Of a stretch of 64,000 nt of DNA, positions 33,701 to 48,700 are shown piece after piece (position 1 is the stretch's first letter; each line of letters starts with the position of its first letter). Location of the stretch: positions 34,794,949-34,858,948 of the forward strand of contig OW387143.1 of NCBI GenBank assembly GCA_936440205.1, read 5' to 3'. A program made the position numbers and the translations under genes. The notes under the pieces are model-generated. The model saw only the letters and a program-made list of their open reading frames with translations, ran no database searches and was not told where the DNA came from. This stretch comes from Lepidonotus clava (lineage: Eukaryota; Annelida; Polychaeta; Phyllodocida; Polynoidae).

Positions 33701-36700
33701 TGTTTTTCAAAGATTAATGATTTTTCTGAACTTTATTATACAAGATATGTAATTTGAAACTCTACAGGAAAATCTTATATACGTAGATTTAAATAAAAAG
33801 AAATCAATTAAAGAATTTTTAGACCTTTAACGATTTGTGTGGGCACCCTTTACAAAGAGACATACTGCGTAGATACATCCCAATTGACTGCTGTTTTAAA
33901 ATACAAAGACCATACAAATTTGAGAGTCAACGGAAGTAATTTGCGAAAAGACACGACGCAAATTTGCGCATGAATTTGATGATCTAACCGAAAAAAAAAA
34001 GAGTATTAAAAAAGTTTCTGAACAAGTCTTCTTTGTCCCAGAAGGATGATGATGTAAAGACACGGTTACTGCGCATTAAGGCAGTTGGATTAGCTCCAGG
34101 GGAATTTTAACATCCTGCTTTGCTGGTACAAAAAACAAATGACTGTAGTTGTATCACGTGTAAACTCTTTTACTGAATTCCTTCCACCCCTGTTCCCACT
34201 AAACTAAACAGCAGGGTATATGTTCTTCTAGATGACTACACCTTTTCCCAGGCTAAAGAGGGACCATCCCCTCTCTTCCCGCGTATTATTTTTTGTAATT
34301 TATTTAACACCTTTGTAGTTTGGACTTTAACCTCGAACGCTTGGATAATAATCGTGAAATTTTCATAATTCTGATGCATATGTGTTAGGTTTGAATACGT
34401 CATGCATACCTGCAATCAGAAGGAAGTAATGCTTTTGATCCTTTTTTCTAAGAAATAAAAAACGTCTACTCCTCATAATATATAGATGGGGAAAGAATGT
34501 AGTCCTTGATCTATTGTACATCTCGCAAAGGGAGGATCGAATTCCTTTACTCCCCACTGAATCTGAAAAGTGCCCTGTCAGTGAGTTTAGCAGTTTTTGA
34601 AAAAAAAAACCTCTTCTTTTGTTTAGAAAAAAAAAAGACTTTTATTTCGTGGGTCAAACTTCTTCGTTCTTATCCAAACACTTAAGTCGGATAACATTCA
34701 CCCTTACGGCAATACTTCAGTTATATGGATTCGTAAAAAATATAATGACGTCAGAGTCGGTACTAGCAACGTCAACTCTTACAATAATCGAAGTCATTGC
34801 ACTAACATAATTTTCTTGATGCTAAACCATTTTACTTTTAATTATTGAGTACCTCCCGGCAAAACGAGATAACAGTTATGTAGAAAAGATCTCTGGGGAG
34901 TTTGGCACAAATAATTTAGTTTTCATGAATATTCTTTGGTTTTCTATAATGGAAAGAACACAGTGAGTACTTTTTTCTTTTTACATAACGTGTATTTACT
35001 TCATATATTTGAATGAAGTTCAAACATATATCCTATTCAAATACACCCATGTTTGTGTCAACAAACTTACATAACATTTATCTACTTCGTTTTTTTTAAA
35101 TTGAATTATATTTATACATTTATCCTATATCAATCACAAATGTTTTATATACAAAAATGTTAAGTTTACCTTACGGGCGCAAAGATTTAGGAAAATAGTA
35201 AACCAAATATGGCGTTTTCCAGACAAAATATTTTCGATAAGGCTATTAGTACGCACCCGAAAGACCCACTCAGTACAAGAAGAACCTACCTTCGCTTTAC
35301 TGTAGTGAAACCAAACATCTGCTGCTGTCAGATACACTTAAATCTGCCCAGACATGTATGCACAATTTGTAAAAAGACTGGGGGCCACGACATTAACTTA
35401 AAAAGGCGCACGCGTGCTTTAAATGCATATTTTCTGAAGACATGTCACAGGTAAATATAGGGTTTTGAAGATCAGTGTGGAATTGTACGGTATTTGGCCA
35501 TTTAAGGCAAGATGTATTGAGCGGAAGGAATGCTTTAATCTTAAACTTATGCAGAAAGAACCAACCGTGGGGTTCAATAAACTGCTGCTTTTTCTTTTCC
35601 GCTTGATTTACGGTGCTGCATTATCTGTGATCTTCAGTATTAAACATCTGAATGACATATCCTTGCTTGTCAGCCAGGATGCCATTAAAGATTACTTATT
35701 GAGATATACTTTGGGGAACTTGGTCTGATGGTTACGTTTTGGAAGTACTTTATCAAAGCATTTAAAAAAAGAGAAGAAAGAGAAAAGATATATGGGGTCT
35801 TTGCCTCAGCCAAAAGTCCATACATAATAATTATCTATACAAATGTCTTCAATTGAAAGGTTTCTTTTTTAATCGAAAAGGTACACACTTTATCTGTTTC
35901 TTCTATTTCTTTGTCCGACCTGACTCGATCTCTCTTAAACCCTTCATGTTGTGGTTTAAATCTAGTAGCACTGGTTGTTTATTATCTTACATGTTTTTAA
36001 CTACTTTGATACAATTCGAGAATGCGGAGGAGGTGACTTCAAGGTTAATGCCCACTACAATGCCGAGATATATTGGTCCACCGCTATATTTAATTTGTTA
36101 CTGTAAGTTACATAGTTCAGGATTAAACTCTACACGCATTATATAACTGGCCCAAAATATGCAGTTTTTTATGACAAGTCTGAGACTGTACTCTTATCAG
36201 TAGAGGAACTAATTTTCACGCTGCACATATTTTTGTACATGTTCCATCTGGCCGGTAATGCATGAATCAGGAATGCCAAGATCCTTTCATTATGACATAG
36301 TTTGATAGCACCAGTAAAATCACTAACATTTAACGCGAAATGGTGAAACTAAAGCTAGTTGATGATGATTGTTTGAGTTTAGGTTCCACTCAGCAGTATT
36401 TTAGCTATATCCGGACCAACTCACTGCTTTTGGCTTGTACAAAGAACTATGGTCGAATCTATTTGGGCGAGAACGATGGCAAGGCAAGGTCGTTTAGAAG
36501 GCGAATATCCCACTCTGGGCCCGAACCTGCGAGGCGAGGACCTTACCCACTACATTGCCCCCCCTCACTAAAGCTAGATAAACGAACATTCAGCAGTGCT
36601 AAATATCTGTGGTCACACCTTGGTACAGTGCCGTCTCACCATGGGATGGTGTCTAAGGGGTTTGAGGGTACATCATCCCAAACGGCCATGGTGATGTCTA

Positions 36701-39700
36701 AAAAAAATGACCCCTGGACGTCGGCATTCAACAAGAAAGTTTGGATAGTGACGTACGGGATAAAATCAAGATTGAAAGAATGATCAAACTGCATGCTGTG
36801 CGTCAGCCTGATGGGTAATTGTTACGTATTGACATAGGCTTGGACGGGGCCAAGATGACAAGGATGTGGTCATATTATATACCAATGCCAAAATACATGA
36901 TGAATACTAACTGGACACTGCCATTCAGTATTTTTGGTGTATTGGCACAGTGGGCAGTATTCATGTATACTGCCCACCTTGCTTTACTGTGTAAAATGTT
37001 TTTCTCCTTATTTTGTGAATTCTGAATGGATTTGCATGATTATTTTTTTAATTTCAGGTAAAATAATGCAGTCTAATTAAATGGAGATAGTGATAGAATC
37101 CTAATTTAAGAGAAAATAATGAATATTAGGGAAAACTGCTCGACACCAGTCAAAGTGTGTGCATAATCAATACATTGGAATACTGCCCACTTTGCTCCAC
37201 TGGTAATTTCCTTTCTCTTTTGCTTATAACTTAAAAAATATGGTATATAATATAAGGAAAACTTACCTCGGTTGACAGTACAACCCTGAACACTCGGTGG
37301 GATGTCGGAAAAATTACAGCCCTCAGCCTTACGGCCTCGGGCAGTAATTTTTCGAGACCCACCTCGTATTCAGGGTTGTACTGTCAACCTCTGTATGTTT
37401 TCCTATAATATAGACACAGCACAGGGACGTAGCCACAGCGAAAAACGCGCAAAGATACAACAAAAAGGACGTAGAGACGGAGCAAAAAGACGTATAGGTT
37501 CAACAAAAAGGACGTAGACACAGCAAAAACGGACAAGTGGAACTAGAAGAGTACCTGTCTTCCATACAAGTGCAACTCCCTTTATCCGCTATGGCTGATC
37601 TAAGGACGTCCTTTGCACGTCTTATGCCCTTGTTATCCTATGCCACTTCAGGGCAGATCAAATACAAAGAACATAAAAGATCCTCAATCATTGGTAGCAT
37701 CACCCTGCACCCAAGCTTTTATTCAAACTACTGATGTTTTGTCCGGATTGGTACGCAATGCAATGCATTATTGCAAGCTGCGAACACTCAAGGTGAACAC
37801 TCAAATATCACCATTAAACTACCAGATTTTCCCTGGTACTCCTGAGGAAAAATCCGGTCCATTTCCAGGCAAAAAGAAAAACGTTACTTTTTTAAATTCC
37901 CTTTGCCAGATTTTCAAATCTCTGTGGGAGTCCTGGGGTGGAAGAGCGAAACCTATCTGTGTTACCAAAACAAAAACTTCATCCTGTTAACCGATATGCT
38001 CTTTGTGGTTAGTTTCAACAGAGAATTGCTAAAATATAAAGTTTATTAGACTCAGAGATTTCTTATTTGGCTTATAAATCGCAAAAACAGGACCCAGGTT
38101 AACAGGAAGTGTACAGGTAACGACATAACAGCCATAAACAAACTGGATGGATCAGATAGCGGCCCTTTGCCTGTAACTTATGGCATGTAATTAGAACCTA
38201 TAGGGGCAAATAGTGCTGATCTCTTTGAGGAGTGGCAAACAATGGGTCTCTATGGTCTCCGGGGAATGGGCGCGCCCTATAGACCTTTTGTAGACGTGGT
38301 TATGCAGTGACAGACACCCTTCGAACCCCCTCAGATTTCTCGAAGATTTTGTAATTTAACTGCAAATATAGGAAAATTTTATCAAAATAACTGGTTAGAA
38401 CCCCTTCACTTGTGCATGGAACCCCCTTGATTTACCTGAAATCCCCTCAGATATGAAGGCTGGGTACGCCCCTGAGTTATGTGATTACATTTTGGTGATC
38501 ACTATAACCACATGGCTATGAATTTATCCAAAATTATTATAGAACAATTGTTTACAATGCATTTATAAGTTTATGTTAGGTAAACCTAAAATAAATATAG
38601 AATCTAGCTGATCTAGATTTTGAAAAATAACTATTTTAATTTGGCTATAGATATCTAGCTAGTTTTGGGGAGGTGTGATGTCACCTGTACAATGTCTATG
38701 GGGATCTTTGTCGCCATAATGTGCTATCATCAAGCCGAAAGCCAGCTATACTTAGACTGTATAGTACATAGAGCATCAGAAGCACCAACGTATTCATAGT
38801 TGACCCTGGCAAAGGTACAATTATATCGAGCTCTTTCGGCTGAACCTTAATTTGCACTTAGCCCCTGGCCCCTTTCTAGCCTAAAAATTTCAAGATTTTA
38901 TATAGCTAGGTCTACCCAAGGAAAATCTGATCAAGATACACCTGGAATGTATCAATTAATCTTTTAGCTTTTTTTCATACTATTCTTATTTGATATGTTT
39001 AATAAATTGGACGGCTACTTTGCTGTATGCCATATCTTGATGTAAACAAGCAATTATCCTATTCAGGTTTGTAACCTTAATACAATGTCATGTATGACAG
39101 AATTGATTTCATAGGGCGGCTTTGATGCTGAACCTATCTCTGGCCGGAGCAAAATTCCCAGCTTTTAATATGATATCTTATCATTTCTACAATTTTCAAT
39201 GTTTCCAATGCGAATCCGTTCTCCCTCCAGCTTGAGCCTTCCATGAGTGAGATTCATACATTGTCATAACAAGGGTGTTCCTTGCACCCATCAGAAACGT
39301 TTCAGTCGGCTGGTGGACCATGTTAGTTATGCACATAGACATGGAATAATAACTAGGTTATTGTCACTAAGAGTATCTATAAATACACATGCATCTTTTA
39401 AAACTAAGCACCAAAAGTTGTTTGCATGAACCTTGATTTTCACTCTGCTGCCAGCCCCGTGGGGGTTTGGGTAAGAATAGGCCCTCACTAGCAAAAAAAT
39501 GATTGCTAGGTTTTGATCCCCTGCTGTTTGCCCACCCTGTCACCTTCATCTCATAGATTCGATCACCAAAGGCAGAATTCGTCCCAACTGGTTTTCACCG
39601 TGAAAATGACCCTGGCTGTCGGTACAGCGTAAAACACCCAACACTCACTCACTCACTCACTCTGCTGCCGCAGTATAGACAGACCCTTATTTTCGTTTTT

Positions 39701-42700
39701 GGATGCATTCCAACTAAATTGCACAAGTAAATCACAAAGTTCTTACGTTTCTGTGAGTCTCATACATAAGTTTGCGTTTTAGGGCAACACAGTTGCATAC
39801 CCCTCTATCGTAAAAGAACCAATATATTTGATTATGTTGATATCTTAGAAAGGAACTACTGTAGAAAATGTGTAGCAATAATTCAATATAAATGAAAAAG
39901 GGCCGACGTGGTGGTGGTCCTTTAATAGTGAAGGAATGGGAAAGTTACTCTCTGTTAGCCAAACTAATAGATATATTATATGACCTTTGAATTTCCTAAA
40001 GCATAGCAATAACTACAGCGCTGGGACCTGACTCAGGGAACCTCTGAAGAACCCCGCGAATTATTTCCACTAGATGGCAGTGCCCTCGTTAACTGAACTC
40101 AACCTTGGCCCCAGTTCGTGTACCACTTTAGTATGTATTTATACCATCTCTGGATTTGTAGACCTCTGATTGTTAGCTCCTTTATTAGAATCCGACGACA
40201 CAAGCGAATTATCTGACCGATCGTTTTGACTGGTTAACCGCCTTTTAGTTTTTTTAAATTACATTTCAGCTTTTAATTAATTGATTTTTGGGGGTCGGGA
40301 TGGGAGGGGCATCCTAAATTACAGAAATTAAAATAAAAAGGCAGTGACGGCACTCAGGTGGAGAACGCTAAACTTGGGCTGACGTTTTGCAGTAGAAATC
40401 ATTGTACATTGTATCCTGTCTAATTGTATATTTGATTAGAGCGGCACATTTTACAACCTGTTCATGGGTGAGTAAGATAGAGACATTCTCTTTAGACAAA
40501 TGGTGCTTCTTATAGTCAATGGGAAGTGTTTGTGACTAGATCTAAGACATACATTTTTGGATGGCCTACGCACCCGTTTCTGGTATGTGGTTTATTTTTT
40601 GGCAAAGAAACAAAAAATATTATTCCGTTTCCTTTAACTTGACTAAGCAAACCCATGAAACTGGCTAGAAATACGAGACATTCTTGTCATAAAAACACAT
40701 ATATGACGTGAATACTTAATTTTTATGCGATGTGTTTGTCCTTTGTGGGACAGCCAGGTTAATAAACGTGACACATCAAACTTCAAATACATCTATCATA
40801 TTACTTTATGTGCCGGTTGTGCTAATGTTAATATATATAATTATATGATAGTATATATAGCACATAATCATTATATATATATATATATGTATGTTAGTAT
40901 GATATTTGATATGACTGAATTCATGAGAAAGGGATTTTTTTTAGTATAAAGGATTTGTAGAACTTAAGTAAATTCAATTAACATAATTGTGTTGGTACAT
41001 CGCCTCATATCGATTTGTACACGTGGCATGGTGACATGCTGAATTATCTATGCACTGAATAGGCCCACATTGGACGAGTCTCATACATTAAGATTACCAG
41101 ACTTTGTTGGGAAAGCCTTGTTATTACAACAACAGGAATTAATTTAAAACCAGGTATTTCTAAGACGCTTCACAGAACAAAAGAATAACAAAAAGACAGA
41201 AGGTACTTTTAATAGGTTGATGTTATTGTACATTTCTTTAAAGCATGCAGGTGGCGACTGTAACACTAAATATTAGTTTTGATCCCAAACGTTGATGTTT
41301 GTGAACGGCGTATATCTATGCGTCCCCGGGAAATTAAATATGAAAAATATTCGCCTACCTTATACTCATGAATAAACGATCTATATCATTACCTGTTGCT
41401 TGTTCGTTTTATAATTGTGTCTAATAATATATTAAAATCATAGCTACAACGACGTCCATGAATAATGTAAAAAAATATAACCACCTGACGACAACTGTAT
41501 TTTCATGAATGAACTAGCTGTCAGTTCACGACGATTAAACAATAGCGGGATAAACTTAAGTAGATGATCCTGTGACAGTCTTATAGCCCATCTCCTGTGG
41601 CCGCAGCACCCCTCCCCCCAGGGGGGCTAGCACCAGGTGTGAAAGGCCCACCTGTAACACACCTGTGCACGGCACCAGCTGACAGGTAGGACAGGTGAGA
41701 TAAAGACAGGGTTATGAGGGGTCTGCCGCTGACGGCCTTACACCTGAACGACCAGACTGGGCATTACTTGGGACCACATCTAGCCTGATATGAGACATTC
41801 AACAGGAGAATATTGCAGAAATTGCCTTTACCAATTTCGAAGAAACGATCAAAAAACGTGAAAAAAATTGGGGAAAATAAGATAATCTGAATTCTGTATA
41901 ACACTATAACTTTTTTGATAAACATGTATTACAGTGGAAGATTTCCTGATATTCAGAGAAATTTGTGATACCATCATGAGATTAAGTACCTCTTAATCCA
42001 ATTATCTGTGAAGGGTGGTAGACGGATGGACATTTTTTTATAGCATATTCATAAGTTCGTTTCTAATAGTGATAGACACATCACGATTTTATTTGTTTAA
42101 AGCTTGCCAATCTCTTGAATACTCTTTCTTAATCTCAAATTTTAAGTCTGCAACGTATGCCCCACTTTATGAAGGAGGGTGGGAGACAAAATTATAACCA
42201 TATCATAATTATAATAATCAGTATCGGATGCTGACTGGGAACAATAAACGCTCAGACTATTTATACATTTCATGCAAACCCGAATTCTGCAGGTATTTCA
42301 ATTCTGGTAAGCCTATTCGAGAACTGTGGAGTTATAAGTTATCACATTAAAAAACATGTCGTAGGCACGTCCAGAAAAAGAAAACTTCCAGGATGAAGAT
42401 GCCATGTTATGTTGTTTGTCCAATTCCCAGATTATGTCACACCTTAACAATTTTAAACGAAGTTAAGTTCCTCTGATATCGCATATCACGTACAATGTAT
42501 TCATTTACTCTGCCTATTTGCACTTCTTTAGGTTCCGTTAGTAGCATTAATTTTGTGCAAAGATAAAAGCTTTATGTAACTAAATTGACCAAGCATTGGC
42601 GGTCGCTACTAGACATACGGTCCGGGTAATGGCCTAATTATTTGGGCAAACAACTTCCTTTTAACGATCACTGATCACATATTGGGAGTGAGGGCGGGGT

Positions 42701-45700
42701 TTGTCTAATACAAAAAAATATAAAAAAAATCTAAAGATTAGGAAAAAGATCCGAAGAGTAGATCAGTGAAAATATAAGGAATCTGCTCGACAAAATTAAG
42801 TATTTTTTAAAAGTATCTTTCATTATACTCATCTAGACAGGAGTGTTTGTATCTACATGTATTTGGTTATATTCACAAAGTATAACCTGCCAAAGCTTAA
42901 GTGCATGCTGGGATTACCGACTTAATGACTGTATTGCCCATTGTGTTCCCCATTCATTATCCTTGCACAGCTGGCCACGGGCTCGTCACACATGAGAACC
43001 TACAACTGAGGCTGAACGGAGATGTTACAACTAAATTCCAAACCATGTTGCTAAACATAGACTCATTATGTCTTATATATTGCAATTTAACTATATATAC
43101 CGTTATCATTATGATAATTACGTTGGGAGTGCTACACTCTTGTAAGAACAGAATCGAAAGGGGCGTTAATGAATAGACACTCTTCCACCCACTATGTAAA
43201 GGCCCGACCACACTGCCCCACTGATATCGTCGCTGTCTTGTGGCTACGACGATCCACTGTTATATAAATAACGATAGTGTATTGGCAGATGAGGGAGGGG
43301 GGCATGGTTTTGAAGAACACTGCCCTGGAAATTCACTTACTTTCCACCATAGAGATACATAAAATATATAATAAATGTTATGTATGTCTATGTTTTCACA
43401 CTCTAGATATATAGGCCTATCGGGAGAGGGTATAGGCATGTGCACTAGCCAGGCGCAACAATTTTAACGTTCACTGACCTGTTCCAATACATTTTGGACG
43501 GTATGCTGCTTTTTTATTAGATGTTTGATTTCCCCATTCAAATAATGTGCTTATTCAGAGGGAATTTAAGCTAATAGTAAATTAAAAGAAGTGCGAAATC
43601 ATGTTCAAACGAATAAAAAGAACGAAGCATGTAGTTGTTCTTTTCTATGTGTGCAGAACTTGATCTGCATATATTTGTGCTTAGAAAGTGAATTCATTAA
43701 ACAATGTAACAACACTGACATTTTTTCAATTCATATATTCTGGATCCACAAGAATTCAATTTTTTTCTAAAAGAAAATGAACAAACCTCTTGGAATTCTA
43801 TTAAGATTTTACCTAGTTTCTATGGCTAGTAATTCCCCACTACTGTAATTAAACACTTGGAATATTATCTAAGTTTGCCAAATGTTGTCACTGTATTGCA
43901 CTTGGTTGCCTTTAAGTGGTCCCATGTATGAACAACCTCTAATGGCAGGACCGTCGGCAAACTAACAAACAGCTTGTAACAACATTAACTATGTGGGGGC
44001 CACACCTTTCGCAGAAGGTTCTCTTTTTACAACCCTCCTTGACTAAAACAAACCAACAATTGCCTCTCAGTTTCCATATGGGGAATAAACGGTTTCACAT
44101 CCTTACTTAGGTAGGACTGACACAATGCTATAAGATACCGTATTAATTCCATTCAGACAGACGTTTGCTCTATATCGGGTAATTTTTGCGAGACATAATG
44201 GACGCGACTGGTCATATTGGCATAGTATTGGAAGTTGTGTTTGCGAAACCAACACCGGTTAACACAGGTGTATGCAGGTATACGTCAGCTGTTACCGACG
44301 GGTTCCTGGGGTACTGACTGGACAAACAGGTTCACAATATATATCATTAAGGCAATTCAGGGATATTCTCTGGTCGGATAGATCGTACAAATACATGGAC
44401 AGTCCCCACTCAATTTCACCACTCAATTCCCCATGTTTTCCCTGTCCCATGGTAAACTTTCCTGGCCATGGTCTCGAGAATTTAGTCTGATTAAAAAAAA
44501 TCATGTTTAAATGTCATTACATATATGTGATTGAACAGTGAAGTCTCAAAAATTGAAATTTTATCATTGGAAAATTGAAAATCCATAAATTGGAAAAACA
44601 GAATTCCCTGTGTTTTGGTTAAATTTCTAAATTCACTGGGTTTTCTCTGACAGTTTTTGTGGTGGTCTTTTATAACTATGTATTCCCTGTGCAGTGGGGA
44701 CCATGTACATGTCTGTGGCGTGATGCAGTATCAATCCTTTATGATTGACAGTGCTCAGCTTTCCGTGAAGGGCCGACTCCCCCCACTGTCCGCCTTTATT
44801 TCCATAATAAAGGGCCCGTTGTTTGCCTTCATAACATCCTTTATTTCCCTGATAAAAGGAACCGCACTCTATGGGAAAAGTCTCTTTCGTATTGCAGTCA
44901 TTGACCTTTCGAAATCCGGACGTATTTTCTTTCTTTTTCGATAAAAAATTAATGCAGTTATAACTTACAGCTGTATGATAAACATTATTCTTACAAGTAT
45001 CGCACGAGTATTCTGTGGTTTGGTCCAGGCTTTCTAATAAAACTTTGAAAATGTTTTTTTTTACAAAAAAAGACTTGAATTTGTCAGTTCACCCTTAGCG
45101 TATTACCGTTGAACATACAGTGATACTTCTCCTACCAATGTCAGTTATAACCCTAGTGGGTTATAACCTTGAGGGAACAATTTATCAATATTCAAAGATT
45201 CAACTATTTTGAACTGAAGTCTTCCCTGTGATAGCTAACTAAAGGTCATGTCTCCACGTACCTTCATCATGTGATCTGACATGTTGCCGTCCATGTTGTG
45301 CATCATGTGACCGTGGTGTGACGTCATGTCCTTGTCGACCATCACCATGTCCTCATGGTGATGCTCTGGGGCGTGCGTTGCCAAGGGCGACATCGTGGTG
45401 TGCCCCTGTTAAAAGAACAACCAAAAATATATACATGAACTTGGGTGCGTATGAACCTGTTGGATGGAAAGCGATTCTGCAATAAGGAAATTAAATCTGA
45501 AACCCTTTACAGACCACCCTCAAAATGAAGATAGTTTAATTCAGGCAAAATGCCCATTCTGAGCCTCAGTCCATAAAGAGTATCAGCCTATACACATGTG
45601 TTGCATTTGTCAATTGCCCTAATCCCTAGTGAAGTTATTTAGAGATGCTGCGCTACAGATAACCCCTCGATTTTCATAGAAAATAAAATATGTATGTGGG

Positions 45701-48700
45701 AAAATATCGATCGAATATTTCTATGGTTCCAGACTTTCCTGCAGATCTTGGGTATTTTGTTAATTTTACCTTCATTGGAGAAATGACTTAGATTAAATTA
45801 CTTTTCCATCTTTCCTTATCATTCCAGGTACTGAAGAACCTTGGGTGATCAAAAATGCTAGAAATTTTAAGGTTAGGTTTTATAAGACAATTCAAGTGAT
45901 TCATAGACCTAAAAGTTGATGGTCTATGTTAAACATATGGCGAATTCAAAGTTCATTCAAGCGGCTAGACCAGGAAGGTAATTCAAGCTTAAGAAAAGCT
46001 CAAAATGATATTCCCCTCAGGCACTCCAGAAATCACGAGTCAAAGACACTCGACCAATACTGTTCTTTAATTTCAATATTGTAAAGATAAAAAAACAAAC
46101 CCACATGAAAACGAAACTTTTTAAATTTTATTGAGGCAGAAACATAGGGCACATCTTGGATTTCAAAGAGGCGGTTCCAAGAAAATTAAAACACCCCATT
46201 TGCATGCATGTCTTGTTTGTTTGTCTACCCCAGCGTCTAATATATACATCTTCCTCCCCCCGCCCAGGTCTTGTTTGGAACAATCAGTAATTTTGCCACC
46301 AATGTATACACGGCGCAATCGGCGGCATCCAAATTGCGTACCAATATTTGAAAGCTTTAAAGATTGTATTACAATGTTTTAATCTTTCTGTGTATACTTA
46401 TTCGTGTTAACGCACATTCTGCGCACTTATCCCTGGAACTGGTTTGCTTTTTGAGCACAATAAGGCAAATGTAGAAGATTAAACTCTGACATCCTTGTTT
46501 TCAATACAATCATGTTCAAGCTGATGGACTAGGTAGATTTTCCCCCGCAATGATGTAAGCCTTTCTTCACGTTTCTTTGACGCGTCTTGAATTTGCATAC
46601 AAGCACGCGGACCTTCCTCTGTTTTGCGTAGTTTAAGTCCCATCAAAAGAGGGGAAGGGGGAGGTGAACCCCCATCCCTGGATCCGCCGCTCTTACTTTA
46701 AGTTTCTAACGGTACGTGCTTTGAAAACTGATGTGCATTTTAGATTCTTTCGGGATTTCACCTTTTTTTCCCTAAGGATTTTGAATGATTACATCTCTTA
46801 CATTCCTTATGTAGTTACTTTGAGGGTGTCACCAACATGGTAAAGTTTTTTTCACTGTCCAACGCTGAACTACGTCGCGAGTTATTTGAACATTGAAACC
46901 CACCAGTGGCAAAGCGTTTTTTTGTGGCGTGAATTATCATCATCTTCACCGATTTTCACTACCTGAGATTTAAAACGATGGGACCGTTTTGAATCTAATA
47001 AAAGATCCTGGATTTTCTAGGCAACTCAATGAGGTATTCCGTTGGCCATTTAGACTAATGGTGATTAATTCTCTCTACTACAGATAGCTTATGTAGTACC
47101 CGCTGGTTAATTTGGGGCATCTTTGAACAAAAACACAAGGAAATCAATAGAAAATGTACAACTATTTGTCATAATTCTTTGTGTAATTGTTATATTTTCA
47201 AACCAACATATTTTCAAACCAACATAAAAAAAAACCTAATAAATACTCGTTCCTAGTTTTCAATTGTGTTAAACCACAAAGAATGACATGATTAATGAAA
47301 AATTATATAGGCTTAAGGCCTATGACTTGTCTTCACATATCCCAGCATGCATCCTGACCTAGGCTAGTCTGCAGATAGAATGCAGTAGATAAGCTGTCCG
47401 TGGTGGAGAGCAATACAAACCTTCCACATGTACCAGTCAATATCATAACACATCACCTTTGAAACAAATTCTAGTTCGGTATTAGGGGAATTTAGCTACG
47501 ATTTACATATTTTCCATTCATCAAGTGTGTATATTGACATACAACTAGACACGAATTACTAGAGTCAAACTTTCTACTATATGCCTCTGAACTTACCTAA
47601 AATATACATGTTATAGTGATTAAACTATAAATATCCCATTGCTAATAACATGTACAACAACGACACAGATGTGAATTAGATCACTATCTCTTTCACCAAC
47701 AAGTACAACTTGGGGTAGGAATATTTGTATATTCTTTATACATATAACTAGTCGAGGACACGTTCAACTGATGCTGGTGTATATTAATTCACAAGAGTGT
47801 GATAATTAGTACTATCTTGTCAGGCCCATTGATATTCTATGCTGATTATACAGCCCCCATATTTATGCGTATTGCATGACCTAGCATATTGCTACTCTGG
47901 CCGTGGATAGGTCTGGCACTATCTATTGACACGTGTTTACATGCTTCTGAAATATACAGTTTTGAACATGAACATTATATTACACCCCTTTCGGGTCCAA
48001 TATCAAAACTAAGTAAATCGAGCCAAAGAACATGAAAAAATTGAGTATATTTTATGTTACCACAAAGATAATTGTAATATGAAGACAATGAACTTATGTC
48101 AATTACCCTTTGTAACTTCTGAAATATTACACCACGGGGAAGACGAACAAATAAGAATACTTCCAAAAAGAAAGTGCATCGCTGGGTTTGGGATAGACCC
48201 CCTTTTAAAGTCGCAAATTTGGCGAATTCTTCACGTTTTGGATTCGCCAAATACCATATTGATTAGCAAACTAACAATCAAGATAAGAATTCTTGATGGA
48301 ACTTGGAATTTGAAAGGGACTGCTGTCAAATTGATGTAATTTTAGAGCACATTTTAGCCATAATCATTCATCTAAATATTCAATTTTGGAGAATTCATTC
48401 TGAAACAAATTCGCCTGATTCACTTTTGGCGAGCGGTTAGCAAGATCAAAAATAGCGTTGGCGTGATCCCAGCATACGATCCACACATTCGTATATAAAT
48501 ACCCTGGACTTATATATAACCCAACAGCTTGTTATTGTTAAGTGAACAGACTGTATTCGCTGCTCGTTTCAAACTTTACTTTAGCTTTGCTACCAGAAAG
48601 AGACATTTACAGGACATATCATGTGTGAATCTAGAGCTGTCTTTTTATGCATCATTACCAAATAATACCTAATTCAAACAAGTTTATGAAAGTGTGCGCA

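Noticed and set aside
36340-36783. 147-codon plus-strand frame
   Set aside because: It contains a tRNA-related SINE head on the other strand and has no recognisable domain.
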